This document shows, piece by piece, positions 1 through 8,129 of a DNA stretch of 10,233 bases (its first letter is position 1; every line of letters starts with the position of its first letter). This stretch comes from Pseudomonadota bacterium (GTDB lineage: Bacteria; Myxococcota; Myxococcia; Myxococcales; Anaeromyxobacteraceae). The notes beneath the pieces are model-generated. The model was not told the origin of the DNA. It did not search any database and was given only the letters and a program-made list of their open reading frames with translations. The translations under genes and the position numbers were made by a program. Location: contig JAEYZK010000038.1 in the NCBI GenBank assembly GCA_023428085.1, positions 1-10,233 on the forward strand, read 5' to 3'.

Positions 1-480
1 GCCCTCTCCCTCCCCGCCGCGGCGGCCGCCCAGGTCTGGGACGGCGCCAAGGGCGTCGTCGGCAAGGCGACCACCGGCGCCCTGGAGCGGGAGATCAACA
101 AGCGCCTCCTCGACGAGTCCCGCAAGAACCAGTGCAGCTTCATCACCAACAGCGACCGGCTCGCGCCGGGCTGCGACGCCAAGATCCGCCGGCTCGCCGA
201 CGCGCTGATCCGCGCGAAGAAGAAGATCAACGGCGCGGGCGTCAAGAACTTCAAGTTCGTGGTCTCGGGGCACACCGACTCGCGCGGGTCCGCGGCTCAC
301 AACAAGGAGCTGTCGGCGAAGCGCGCCGCGGTGATCGAGCGCGAGCTCGTCCGCAAGGGGGTCCCGAAGGACGACATCGAGTCGGTGGGCATGGGGTCGG
401 AGCGGCGGATCGTGAAGCCGGACGACACGCCCGCGAAGCAGGCCAGGAACCGGCGGTACGAGCTGCAGGTGCGGCTCTAG
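1..480 (+). CDS. OmpA-family peptidoglycan-binding protein, 5'-truncated
   Basis: The reading frame is open from the first base to a TAG at 478-480, giving the last 159 residues; the start lies upstream of the window. The first residues (ALSLPAAAAAQ) look like the end of a secretion signal with an Ala-rich cleavage site, so little is probably missing. The C-terminal half is an OmpA-like domain: a beta-strand ending in GHTD (residues 90-93), then SRGSAAHNKELSAKRA, the family's peptidoglycan-contacting segment with the expected Asp, Asn and Arg, then GMGSE and a final NRRYELQVRL strand. Family members bind diaminopimelate in the cell wall and tie the outer membrane to it. Two cysteines (C45 and C58) flank the domain start and could form a periplasmic disulfide (inference). 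The gene ends 14 nt before the next gene on the same strand, so they are probably co-transcribed. The domain call is firm; the specific role is unknown. Confidence 0.9.
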   Translation, partial: ALSLPAAAAAQVWDGAKGVVGKATTGALEREINKRLLDESRKNQCSFITNSDRLAPGCDAKIRRLADALIRAKKKINGAGVKNFKFVVSGHTDSRGSAAHNKELSAKRAAVIERELVRKGVPKDDIESVGMGSERRIVKPDDTPAKQARNRRYELQVRL

Positions 481-494
481 CCGCGGGAGGACGC

Positions 495-1391
495 ATGGAG
501 GAGCCGCTGCCCACCGTCCCCGCCTCGGACCCCGCTCGCCCGTCCGGGCCCACCGACTGGTCCCGCGTCGAGGCGCCAGGCGGGAGGCCTCGCTCGGGGT
601 TCGGCGTCGGCGTGATCGTCGCGCGCACGTTCCGGACCTGGTGGCGCGAGCTGCCGGCGTTCGCGCTCCTCGGGCTCGCGTCCGCCGTCGCGGCCGCCTG
701 GGCCACGTACCGCATGTACGGCGCCTTCCCCGAGCTCCTGATCCCCGATCCCTCGGTGGAGCCCTGGGAGCCGCTGGGCCGGTTCTACGGCCGGTTCGGG
801 GGGATGCTCTTCCTCTCCTTCGTCCTCTGGTCGATCCAGACCGGCGCGATCGCGCACGGCGCCGCCCGGCGCCTCCGCGGAGCGCGCGCCGGGCTGGGCG
901 AGATGGTGGGCGTGGGCCTCCAGCGGTCGTTCGCGACCTTCGGGGTGACCCTCGTCTCCTGGTTCGCGCTCGTCGCCACGATGTGCACGATCGCCGTCCC
1001 GTTCCTGCTCGCGGCCGGCTGGGCCGCCGCGTGGGGCGCGGTGGTCGTCGACCGCGCCGGTCCCATCCGCGCCCTGGGCCGGAGCTGGGCGCTCACGCAG
1101 GGGCACCGCTGGAAGGTCCTCGGCGCGCTGGTCATCGTCCTCGTCGCGTACCTGACCGCGTTCACGGCGCTGCAGGCGATCGTCACCGGCGGGATGGTGT
1201 CGTGGCCGGGGGCCGCCGGCGCGAGCAGCGTGGAGGGGCTCCGGGCGCTGGCGCTCCCCATGGCGCTCCTCCAGCTCGTGGGCGGGATCGTCGCGACGCT
1301 CCTGCCCGTGGCGAGCGCCGTCATCCACCACGGGCTCTGCCTCGTGAAGGAGGGCGGCGATCCGGTGCACCTCTCGCAGGTCTTCGAGTGA
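495..1391 (+). CDS. Multi-pass membrane protein, GPDPase-membrane-domain/YciC-like
   Basis: A 298-residue protein starting at ATG 495, preceded by a GGGAGG Shine-Dalgarno at 485-490. The open frame extends upstream to 132, but that part overlaps the OmpA gene in another frame and is not credible. A soluble N-terminus of about 50 residues, rich in Pro and Gly, is followed by hydrophobic segments near 53-75, 102-124, 146-186 (long enough for two helices), 208-233 and 252-280. The segment VVDRAGPIRALGRSWALTQG followed by HRWKVLGAL (about 184-212) resembles the 'Ala-x-x-Ser-Trp-x-Leu-x-x-Gly-x-x-Trp' signature of the glycerophosphodiester phosphodiesterase membrane domain and YciC-like proteins. 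No catalytic domain is present. It is probably an inner-membrane protein in a unit with the OmpA-like gene. Substrate and function cannot be read from the sequence. Confidence 0.8.
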   Translation: MEEPLPTVPASDPARPSGPTDWSRVEAPGGRPRSGFGVGVIVARTFRTWWRELPAFALLGLASAVAAAWATYRMYGAFPELLIPDPSVEPWEPLGRFYGRFGGMLFLSFVLWSIQTGAIAHGAARRLRGARAGLGEMVGVGLQRSFATFGVTLVSWFALVATMCTIAVPFLLAAGWAAAWGAVVVDRAGPIRALGRSWALTQGHRWKVLGALVIVLVAYLTAFTALQAIVTGGMVSWPGAAGASSVEGLRALALPMALLQLVGGIVATLLPVASAVIHHGLCLVKEGGDPVHLSQVFE

Positions 1392-1405
1392 GCGCGCCGG
1401 CACCG

Positions 1406-1432
1406 CTCGTGCTTCGACAGGCTCAGCACGGG
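1406..1432. repeat. Palindromic repeat, left copy (TCGACAGGCTC loop)
   Basis: Arms CGTGCT (1408-1413) and AGCACG (1425-1430) are perfect complements around the 11-nt loop TCGACAGGCTC (1414-1424). A G-T wobble and a C-G pair can extend the stem to 1406/1432. The loop is nearly the reverse complement of the loop in the neighbouring right copy. The element lies just after the stop of the membrane-protein gene and may act as a terminator or mRNA-end stabiliser, although no T-tract follows. The core resembles the widespread CTTCGACAAGCTCAG palindromic repeats of high-GC bacteria (recalled, not searched). Confidence 0.75.
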
Positions 1433-1446
1433 TGGACAGGCAAGGA

Positions 1447-1479
1447 CCGCTCACCCTGAGCTTGTCGAAGGGTGAGCGG
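1447..1479. repeat. Palindromic repeat, right copy (inverted, 11-bp stem)
   Basis: CCGCTCACCCT (1447-1457) and AGGGTGAGCGG (1469-1479) form a perfect 11-bp stem around the 11-nt loop GAGCTTGTCGA (1458-1468). Its reverse complement, TCGACAAGCTC, differs by one base from the left copy's loop. The two copies therefore face each other 14 nt apart in the gap between convergent genes, an arrangement that could serve as a bidirectional terminator. Bases 1447-1461 recur as an exact reverse complement at 6967-6981. Confidence 0.8.
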
Positions 1480-1480
1480 A

Positions 1481-1494
1481 GCCCGGATTCGGGC
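1481..1494. terminator. Small hairpin in the convergent gap
   Basis: GCCCG (1481-1485) and CGGGC (1490-1494) pair perfectly around GATT. The hairpin lies 7 nt past the RDD gene's stop (1501) as read on the minus strand, where a terminator for the six-gene operon would be expected. No run of T follows on either strand, so termination is only a possibility; the two larger palindromes beside it may contribute. Confidence 0.3.
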
Positions 1495-1500
1495 CCGACG

Positions 1501-2370
1501 TCAACCCGACGACTCGCTCCGGTCGTGCTTGCTCCTCCGGCGCTTGCCGAAGAGGAGCCGCCGCTCGAGCCGGCCGCGCAGCGCGGCGTAGAACGCCTGG
1601 AGGAAGACCTCGTCGTCCTGCGCCGCGCCCTCCCAGCCGATCTTGCGCTTGATCCTCTCGGCGACGGTCTGGACCGCCTCGCGGTGGCCGTGCTGGCCCG
1701 CGCCGCGGAGCACGCCCTCGAGCACCTGGAGCTCGTAGATGCCGTACACGTCGAGCTGCGCGTCGGTGAACGCGTGGGCGGCCGCGGCCCGCCGGGTGGT
1801 GAGATCCTCGAGGAGGATCGCCGCCGGCGTCTTCACCACGATCGTGCCGGCGATCATGTCCCCGACCCGCAGGCGGTCCTTGTTGAAGAGCGGGAGGAAC
1901 CCGAAGCCGACGAGCCAGCCGATCGCCGCGAGGTTGCCCCAGGCGCCCATGGCCAGGCTCGCGATGGCGAGGACGGGGAGGAGGAGCTCGACCTGCCGCG
2001 AGAGGTTCCGGGCGATCACCGCCTCCGCGCTCAGCGGACCGCCCCGCCCGTCCACGGCGCGGATCTTGAGCCAGCGCTTGCCGGGGGTCTGCCCCTGCCA
2101 CGCGAGCTCGAACACCGGGAAGTAGAAGGTCCAGATGAGGAACACGAGGACGTGGTAGAGCGCCCCGACGACGTCCTCGCCGAGCGAGAAGTGTCCCTGC
2201 CACGCGAGCCCCAGGCCGATGACGAGGAGCGCCGCGCCCTGGAGGAGGAAGTCGAGGAGGAACGCGCCCAGCCGGTCGCCCGCCCCGGCGACCTCGAGCG
2301 GGAGCGGCACGCCCTCCGGCGTCACCACCTGGTGGATCCGGCCTGCGGGGAGCGGGGCGGGCGCGGTCAC
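1501..2370 (-). CDS. RDD family membrane protein with C-terminal extension
   Basis: A 289-residue protein and last gene of the operon. The start is GTG 2370, whose GTGA (2370-2367) overlaps the upstream SpoIIM-like stop; a GGAGGT lies just upstream. The open frame continues far further upstream, but only as a shadow of the SpoIIM-like gene. The RDD domain spans about 25-180: GDRLGAFLLDF (R33, D40) in the first helix, hydrophobic segments near 36-56, 66-91 and 127-160, the linker TPGKRWLKIRAVD (95-107), and the closing RVGDMIAGTIVV (168-179, with D171). Residues 190-289 form a soluble tail rich in charged residues, with YGIYELQVLEGVLR near 209-222 and a very basic GKRRRSKHDR near the end. RDD proteins are poorly characterised; ion transport has been proposed for some. 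The position beside SpoIIM matches the known MoxR/DUF58 clusters. Confidence 0.88.
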   Translation of the reverse strand: MTAPAPLPAGRIHQVVTPEGVPLPLEVAGAGDRLGAFLLDFLLQGAALLVIGLGLAWQGHFSLGEDVVGALYHVLVFLIWTFYFPVFELAWQGQTPGKRWLKIRAVDGRGGPLSAEAVIARNLSRQVELLLPVLAIASLAMGAWGNLAAIGWLVGFGFLPLFNKDRLRVGDMIAGTIVVKTPAAILLEDLTTRRAAAAHAFTDAQLDVYGIYELQVLEGVLRGAGQHGHREAVQTVAERIKRKIGWEGAAQDDEVFLQAFYAALRGRLERRLLFGKRRRSKHDRSESSG

Positions 2371-3431
2371 CGGGGGACCTCCGCGCTTCCGCCGCGACCG
2401 GCGAGGACGAAGTACGCGGTCCACAGGAGCGCCGTGGCGCCGGCGACCGCGTAGCGGATCGGGACGGAGTGGACGAGCTGCCGGAAGATGCCCTCGATGA
2501 GCCCGGCCACGAAGAAGAGCGCCACCGCCCCGAGGGCGACGAGCGCGGCCTCGCGCCCGCGCCGCGCGAGCCCGGCCTTGCGCTCCTCGCGCCCCGGGAA
2601 GATCACCGCCTGCCCGAGCGCCAGGCCGGCGGCGCCGCAGAGGGCCACGGCGGTGAGCTCCGTCACGCCGTGCGGGAGGATCCACGCCCAGAAGTCGAGC
2701 GAGAGGCCGCGAGAGTGGTAGAGGGCGGCGAACGCGCCCAGCGTGAGCCCGTTCGCGAAGAGGAGCAGGCCGGCGGGGACGCCGCCGGCGAACCCGATCG
2801 CGAACGCGAGCAGCCCGACCCGCGCGTTGTGGGTGAAGAGGAACATCGCGAAGGTCTTGAGCGCCCTCGCCGCGCCCTCCTCGTCGTACAGGATCGCCTT
2901 GAGGGCGTCGGTGGAGGAGCTCGGGCCCCGGCCCTGGGCCACCCCCGCGTCCACGAACGAATAGAACCGATCGAGGTCGCCGTGCGTGAGCGCGAACCCG
3001 ACCCAGGCGCCTGCGAGGAGGACGCCGTACGCGAGGAGGAGGTGCGGTCCGTGCGCCCGGAGCAGCCGCGGGAAGCGGCGCGCGAAGAAGTCCGTCACCG
3101 CCTCGCGCAGGTTCTTGCGCACGCCGTACACGACCAGGTAGGCGCGGGCGCAGAGCGACTCGAGGTAGTCGAGCAGCGCCCGGTCGAGCGAGATCGCCCG
3201 GGCCACCGAGAGCGAGGAGAGGGCGGCGCGGTAGAGGAGCGGCAGCCGCGCGAGCTCGGTCGCCCGGAGCGCGCCCAGGCCGCGCGCCTGCACCCGCTCG
3301 AGGAGCGCCTCGAGCTCCCGCCACGACGCCTCGCGCTCGGCGCGGAAGGCGGCGCTCTTCAGGACCACCACCGTCGCGGTCGGCGCCGGCTCGGCGCGCT
3401 CCTCGGGCGGGCGCGGGGCGGGGTCGATCAT
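2367..3431 (-). CDS. SpoIIM-like (stage II sporulation protein M family) membrane protein
   Basis: A 354-residue protein starting at ATG 3431, which overlaps the DUF58 stop as ATGA (3431-3428). Residues 1-125 are soluble, helical and Arg-rich, ending in FFARRFPRLLRAHGPH. The membrane part has hydrophobic segments near 129-149, 204-226, 227-240, 259-277, 295-314 and 326-344. Family landmarks are FLFTHNARVG (198-206), LLFANGLTLGAF (223-234) and the diagnostic ILPHGVTEL (251-259), followed by GLIEG (310-314). In Bacillus, SpoIIM acts with SpoIID and SpoIIP in peptidoglycan remodelling during engulfment. Homologues in MoxR/DUF58 operons occur in bacteria that do not make endospores, so the name does not imply sporulation here. 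I infer an envelope-associated membrane component working with the MoxR and DUF58 proteins. The family call is firm; the role is not. Confidence 0.9.
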   Translation of the reverse strand: MIDPAPRPPEERAEPAPTATVVVLKSAAFRAEREASWRELEALLERVQARGLGALRATELARLPLLYRAALSSLSVARAISLDRALLDYLESLCARAYLVVYGVRKNLREAVTDFFARRFPRLLRAHGPHLLLAYGVLLAGAWVGFALTHGDLDRFYSFVDAGVAQGRGPSSSTDALKAILYDEEGAARALKTFAMFLFTHNARVGLLAFAIGFAGGVPAGLLLFANGLTLGAFAALYHSRGLSLDFWAWILPHGVTELTAVALCGAAGLALGQAVIFPGREERKAGLARRGREAALVALGAVALFFVAGLIEGIFRQLVHSVPIRYAVAGATALLWTAYFVLAGRGGSAEVPR

Positions 3432-4737
3432 GCGATGAGCTCCCGGCGCTTGATGTCCAGGTAGCGGTTCACGAGGCGCGCCGACACCTGCCCCGGCGCC
3501 GCGTCCACGCAGGCGATCCCCATGCGCCGCAGCCGGGACAGGACGCGCTCGCGCTCGCGGACCATCTCGGCGGCGGTCACCGCGCGGTAGAGCCCGCCGA
3601 GCCGGTCAGGGGCCGCGAGCGCCAGGGCGTCGAGCCCGGCGTCGCGCAGCGAGACGAACACGACGAGCTGCCGCCGCGCGAGCCGCTGCAAGTTCTCCAG
3701 CATGAGCTCGGCGGTGACCGTGTCGGTGAAGTCGGTGAACACCACGACCAGCGAGCGGCGCCGCAGGCGCGTCGAGAGCTCGGCGAGCCCCAGCGTGAAG
3801 TTCGTCTCCTCGGTCGAGTACTCGAGCTGCGCCGAGACGGCCGAGAGGCGCGGGAACGCGCCCAGGCCGCCCTGCGGCTCGGCCCAGGTCCGGGCGATCC
3901 GGTCGAAGCCGTAGAGGCCGACGCGGTCGCCGAGGCGCAGCCCGACGTAGCCGAGGAGCAGGGCGGAGCTGACCGCGTGGTCGAGCCGGGGCAGCCCCTC
4001 GAGCGGCTCGGCCATGAGGTGGCCGGTGTCGAGGGCGAGGATCACCTGGTGGTTCCGCTCCGCGCGGAAGTGCTGGACGAGGAGCTCGCGGTGGCGGGCC
4101 GACGCCTTCCAGGAGATGGCACGCGGGTCGAGGCCCGGCACCCACTCCACGAGCGCGTCGAACTCGGAGCCGTCGCCCACGTACCGCTCCACCTGCGCGC
4201 CCGCCTCGAGCTCCCGCGCGCCGAAGTAGCGGAACGCGGCGGCGCGCACCGGGCGCAGGTCGGGCACCACCGCCACCTTCCTGCCCACGAGCCGCCGCGC
4301 GCTCCGCCCGGCGAGGCCGAGCGGCCCCGTCCAGCGGAGCCAGGCCGCGTCCACGCCGTGCAGGCCCCTGCGCCGGGCGCGGAGCGGGATCTCCAGCGCC
4401 GTGGGGCCGCCCGCGGGGAGCGGCGCCGCGACCGGGGCGGCGGGCTCGAAGTCGGTGGCGAGGTCGAGCAGCACCTGCACGCGCGGCGCGGCGCGCGGGG
4501 TCGTGAGCCGGACCTGCACCGCCCCGCGCGCCCCGACGGCGAGCTGGTCCGGCGGCTCGATCTCCGCGCGGAGCCTCGACGGAGGGACGGCGAGGATCGC
4601 GTCGAGCCCGAAGAGGAACGCCGAGAGCGCGGCGAACGAGAACCACAGGCCCCACAGGCCCGGGGCGACGAGCGCGGGCACGAGCGCCAGGGGGAACCCC
4701 GCGGCGGCGACGGCGATCGCGCGCGGCGTCGGGAAGA

Positions 4738-4741
<4 letters not shown>
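3428..4741 (-). CDS. DUF58 family protein (degenerate VWA-like), MoxR partner
   Basis: A 437-residue protein. I chose GTG 4741, which overlaps the MoxR stop as GTGA (4741-4738) with a GGTGGAGG upstream; the longer open frame to 4957 lies inside MoxR. Two hydrophobic segments occur near 8-28 and 30-52, so the protein is probably inner-membrane anchored. A beta-rich region (55-165) precedes the DUF58 signature: RYVGDGSEFDALVEWVPGLD followed by PRAISWKASAR (187-216). The VWA-like part follows: LALDTGHLM (235-243) sits where the metal-binding DxSxS motif would be, and LVVVFTDFTD (331-340) is the second core strand. The serines of a functional metal site are absent, so metal-dependent binding is doubtful. 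DUF58 proteins are encoded beside MoxR ATPases across bacteria and are thought to be their adaptors or substrates, in systems such as the Bacteroides aerotolerance operons. It ends at the basic tail KRRELIA. Confidence 0.92.
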
Positions 4742-5694
<953 letters not shown>

Positions 5695-6908
5695 GGGTCA
5701 GCTCCTCCCTCCAGCGTTGGATCCTGCGGGCGGCCCGCACGGCGTCCACCTCGGCGCCGCGCCGGGCGCCCGGGCGCCGCTGCCCGATCGCCTCCACCTG
5801 GCGCGTGAGCGAGGCCAGCTCCCCGGCCCGGCCGCGCGCCGCCTCGAGCCGCGAGAGCCACGCCTCGGGCGTCTCCGCGCCGCCGGGCGGCGGGAACCGG
5901 GCGAGCACCTCCTCGCGCGCGGCGCGGAGGTAGGCGCGGGCCGCCTCCTGGGCGTGCCCCCCGGCCCGGAGCATGTCGGCCACGTTCTGCACCAGGAACT
6001 CCTTCCCCGCGTGCAGCAGCGGGGCCGGCGGGACCGGCCGCCCGAAGCGGATCAGCGCCGCCCACGCGAGCAGGGCGAGGGTGACGACGGCCTGCAGCGT
6101 CGCGAGCACGAGCGGGAACCGGAGCAGCTCCTGCACGAGCGAGGGCTCGAGCTCCCACCCGTGCAGCGTCTCGTCCACGATCAGCGTCGGCTCCCCGCCG
6201 AGCCGGTCGAGCACCGCCAGCGCGAGCTCCGCGTTCCTGCCGCGCCCGAGCCCGTGCGTCTCGAGGAGATCGGGGTCCGCCACGAGCAGCAGCCGCCCCG
6301 CGTCCGTCTCGCGCGCGCCGACGAGGATGCCGTCCTGCGTCCCGAGCAGCGGCGTGAGCGCCTCCGACCGGACGAGCTGCGGATCGCGGAGCTCGGGCGC
6401 CGGCAGCGACCCCTCCCACGCGCCCGCCTCGGCGCGGCGGGCGGGGCGGAACACCGTCGCCTCGAGGTCCAGCGCCTCGAGCACGCGGTCCACGTCCTCC
6501 GGCGGGAGGAGGTGCTCCTCGGCGATCCACCCCGGGCGCTTCGGGTCCAGGCTGCCCGCGCGCTTCGGCAGCACGACGAGGAGCCGGCGGGCGCTCGAGC
6601 CGATCTCGTCGAGCCGGCCCTCGCCGCGGGGGTCCACGTCGCCGACCCGCGGCTCGAGGAGCGCCGTGGGCGCGCCGGTGGTCGCCTTCTCCGCCGTGCG
6701 CGCGCGCGAGACCACCACGACGCGGCCCCGCCGCCGGACGAGCTCGAGGAACGCGTGGTGGCCGAGGGCGGAGCGGCTCCACGCGTCGGCGGCGGCGGAC
6801 CGCGGGGTGAACAGGGCGTCGCCGTAGACGGAGAGGAACATCGTCGCCGCCATCGAGGCGGTGACGACGCTCGCCAGGACGAGCGCCCCGCGGCGGGTGA
6901 AGGCCGCG

Positions 6909-6981
6909 CCCCTCGACTCCGCCTGCCCTGCGCGCAGGCCCTGCGAAGCAGGGCCGGAGTCGAAGGGCTCAGGGTGAGCGG
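6909..6981. repeat. Compound palindromic repeat inside the DUF4350 5' end
   Basis: An outer stem pairs CCCCTCGACTCCG (6909-6921) with CGGAGTCGAAGGG (6955-6967), 12 of 13 positions matching. Inside it, GCCCTGC (6938-6944) and GCAGGGC (6948-6954) make a perfect 7-bp hairpin with a GAA loop, and the palindrome CTGCGCGCAG lies at 6928-6937. The tail GCTCAGGGTGAGCGG (6967-6981) is the exact reverse complement of 1447-1461, linking this element to the repeats at 1406-1479. It lies just downstream of the TTG start, so it would be translated as residues 3-27 of the DUF4350 protein. Confidence 0.8.
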
Positions 6982-6984
6982 GGT

Positions 6985-6998
6985 TCAAGCCGCCTCCC
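6985..6998 (-). promoter_or_regulatory. Ribosome site and TTG start for the DUF4350 gene
   Basis: Read on the minus strand, GGGAGG is followed by CGGC and then TTGA, which is at once the TTG start (6988-6986) and the TGA stop (6987-6985) of the upstream gene. The strong site at ideal spacing is the main reason to choose this rare start. It suggests that ribosomes finishing DUF4129 reinitiate here. Confidence 0.65.
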
Positions 6999-7611
6999 GC
7001 GCCGGGCGGCGGTAGGTGTCGAGGAACTGGTGGAACCGGTCGAGGCAGCTCCGGTACTCGGCCTCGCCGGCCGGCACGCCGCCGAACCGGGAGATCTCCA
7101 CGGCGAGCACGAGGGCCTCGAGCGCCTCGCGGGCGGGGAGCGGCAGGCGCACGCGCTCCAGGATCTCGCGGGACGTGTAGGAGGGCGCGAGCCGGGCGGC
7201 GCGCGAGAGCGCGGCGAGCGTCTCGAGGAGCAGGGCGTGGATGGCCTCCGCCCAGCGGCCCGCAGCCGCGAGCCGCTCCGGCCCCTCCAGCTCGACCTGC
7301 AGGGGCGCCGGCGCGGCCTCCGGGGCGAGGGCGACGTCGCGCTCGCCGCGGGTGACGACGAGGCGCGCCAGCCAGACGGCCGCGAGCGCCACCAGGACGA
7401 TCACCGCCGCGTACAGCACGAACCGGAGGAACCCGAGCTGGGGGAGCGAGAGATCCCACGTCGCGGTGGGCGCGGGGACCGGCGCAGGCGTGGGGAGATC
7501 CTTCTGGTACGCGTCGTCCCCGAGGATCTCGCGCGCGAGGCCGCCCGCGTTCGCGGTCGCCTGCCCCGCCGCGAGGATCGCCGCCTGGACCGCCCCCCGG
7601 AGTACCACCAT
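6985..7611 (-). CDS. DUF4129 domain membrane protein, first gene of MoxR operon
   Basis: A 208-residue protein starting at ATG 7611; the open frame runs to 7680, but the added residues are Pro/Arg-rich and lie in the divergent promoter region. The ribosome site is weak (GAGG a few bases upstream). An N-terminal mildly hydrophobic segment (4-22) may be a signal or first helix. A Pro/Ala linker (39-50) leads to a clear membrane helix at about 61-86. The cytoplasmic domain (106-205) shows the DUF4129 pattern: RWAEAIHALLLETLAAL (119-135), YTSREILERV (145-154, the Thr-x-x-Glu motif), LVLAVEISRFGG (167-178) and a final EAEYRSCLDRFHQFLDTY. In many bacteria this domain is fused to a transglutaminase (TgpA); here it stands alone. 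The gene leads the operon and overlaps the next gene by 4 nt. Function unknown, probably the membrane scaffold of the MoxR system. Confidence 0.85.
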   Translation of the reverse strand: MVVLRGAVQAAILAAGQATANAGGLAREILGDDAYQKDLPTPAPVPAPTATWDLSLPQLGFLRFVLYAAVIVLVALAAVWLARLVVTRGERDVALAPEAAPAPLQVELEGPERLAAAGRWAEAIHALLLETLAALSRAARLAPSYTSREILERVRLPLPAREALEALVLAVEISRFGGVPAGEAEYRSCLDRFHQFLDTYRRPAREAA

Positions 7612-7686
7612 CGCCTCGAGCCTACACGGCCCGCGCGCGTTCGGGAACCTCGGCGGCCTCCGCCGGGGGCGTGGTACCATGTGGAC
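7612..7686. promoter_or_regulatory. Divergent promoter region between MoxR operon and nfeD
   Basis: These 75 bp separate the two divergent operons and must carry both promoters or their cores, unless promoters lie inside the genes. I see no convincing -35/-10 or sigma-54 motif. A short perfect hairpin, CGGCGG (7651-7656) and CCGCCG (7660-7665) with a CCT loop, could be an operator or a chance product of the GC-rich composition. Confidence 0.4.
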
Positions 7687-8109
7687 ATGACCTGGTGGAT
7701 CTGGGTGCTCGTGGGGATGGGCTTCCTCGTCGCCGAGCTCGTCACCCCCGGCGCGTTCTTCTTCCTGTTCTTCGGGGTCGCCGCCCTCTGCACGGCGGCC
7801 CTCTCGTTCTTCCAGGTCGGGCGGGCGGCGGAGTGGATCTCCTTCGGCGCGATCTCGCTGGTGCTGGTGGGGTTCGTGCGCGGCCGCGTCCAGGAGCGGC
7901 TCCGCGGCCCCGAGACGAAGCCCATCGACTCGCTCGTCGGCGAGGAGGTGCTGCTCCTCTCCGAGCTCCCCGCGGGCGGGGAGGCGAAGGCCGAGCTGCG
8001 GGGCTCCCCGTGGACGGCGCGCGCCGCGTCGGGCATCGGGTTCGCCAAGGGGCAGCGCTGCAAGGTGGAGCGGGTGGACGGAGTCGTGCTGTACGTGACC
8101 GCAATCTGA
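7687..8109 (+). CDS. Short NfeD-like membrane protein
   Basis: A 140-residue protein. I chose ATG 7687; an in-frame GTG at 7681 is the alternative, and neither has a good Shine-Dalgarno. The N-terminus MTWWIWVLVGMGFLVAELVT (1-20) runs into FFFLFFGVAALCTAALSFF (24-42), and a third hydrophobic segment spans 50-64; this glycine/phenylalanine-rich hairpin is typical of NfeD. The C-terminal part (about 80-138) has the OB-fold pattern: LVGEEVLLLSELPAGGEAKA, a central strand with RGSPWTARA, and a final KGQRCKVERVDGVVLYV. The N-terminal serine protease of long NfeD proteins is absent, so this is the short form comparable to E. coli YbbJ. Such proteins are encoded next to, and thought to bind, SPFH proteins. 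The next gene, 20 nt downstream, is that partner. Confidence 0.9.
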   Translation: MTWWIWVLVGMGFLVAELVTPGAFFFLFFGVAALCTAALSFFQVGRAAEWISFGAISLVLVGFVRGRVQERLRGPETKPIDSLVGEEVLLLSELPAGGEAKAELRGSPWTARAASGIGFAKGQRCKVERVDGVVLYVTAI

Positions 8110-8129
8110 GGCAAGGGGGAGTTCGGACC

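Noticed and set aside
477..1454. Long minus-strand open frame opposite the membrane protein (325 codons)
   Set aside because: Its product is made of Arg/Glu/Pro/Gly-rich low-complexity sequence with no domain pattern. It is the usual antisense shadow in very GC-rich genes; the plus strand has coherent membrane helices and a ribosome site.
2371..3324. Upstream extension of the RDD frame to a 607-codon fusion
   Set aside because: The extension is an out-of-frame reading of the SpoIIM-like gene. The GTGA overlap with a nearby GGAGGT gives a clear start at 2370.
2367..3431. SpoIIM homologue as evidence for endospore formation
   Set aside because: SpoIIM-family proteins are common in MoxR/DUF58 operons of non-endospore formers, and no other sporulation gene is present.
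6989..7459. Upstream extension of the DUF4350 frame into DUF4129
   Set aside because: The extra residues are a Gly/Ala/Arg-rich shadow of DUF4129, and the TTG with its strong ribosome site explains the start.
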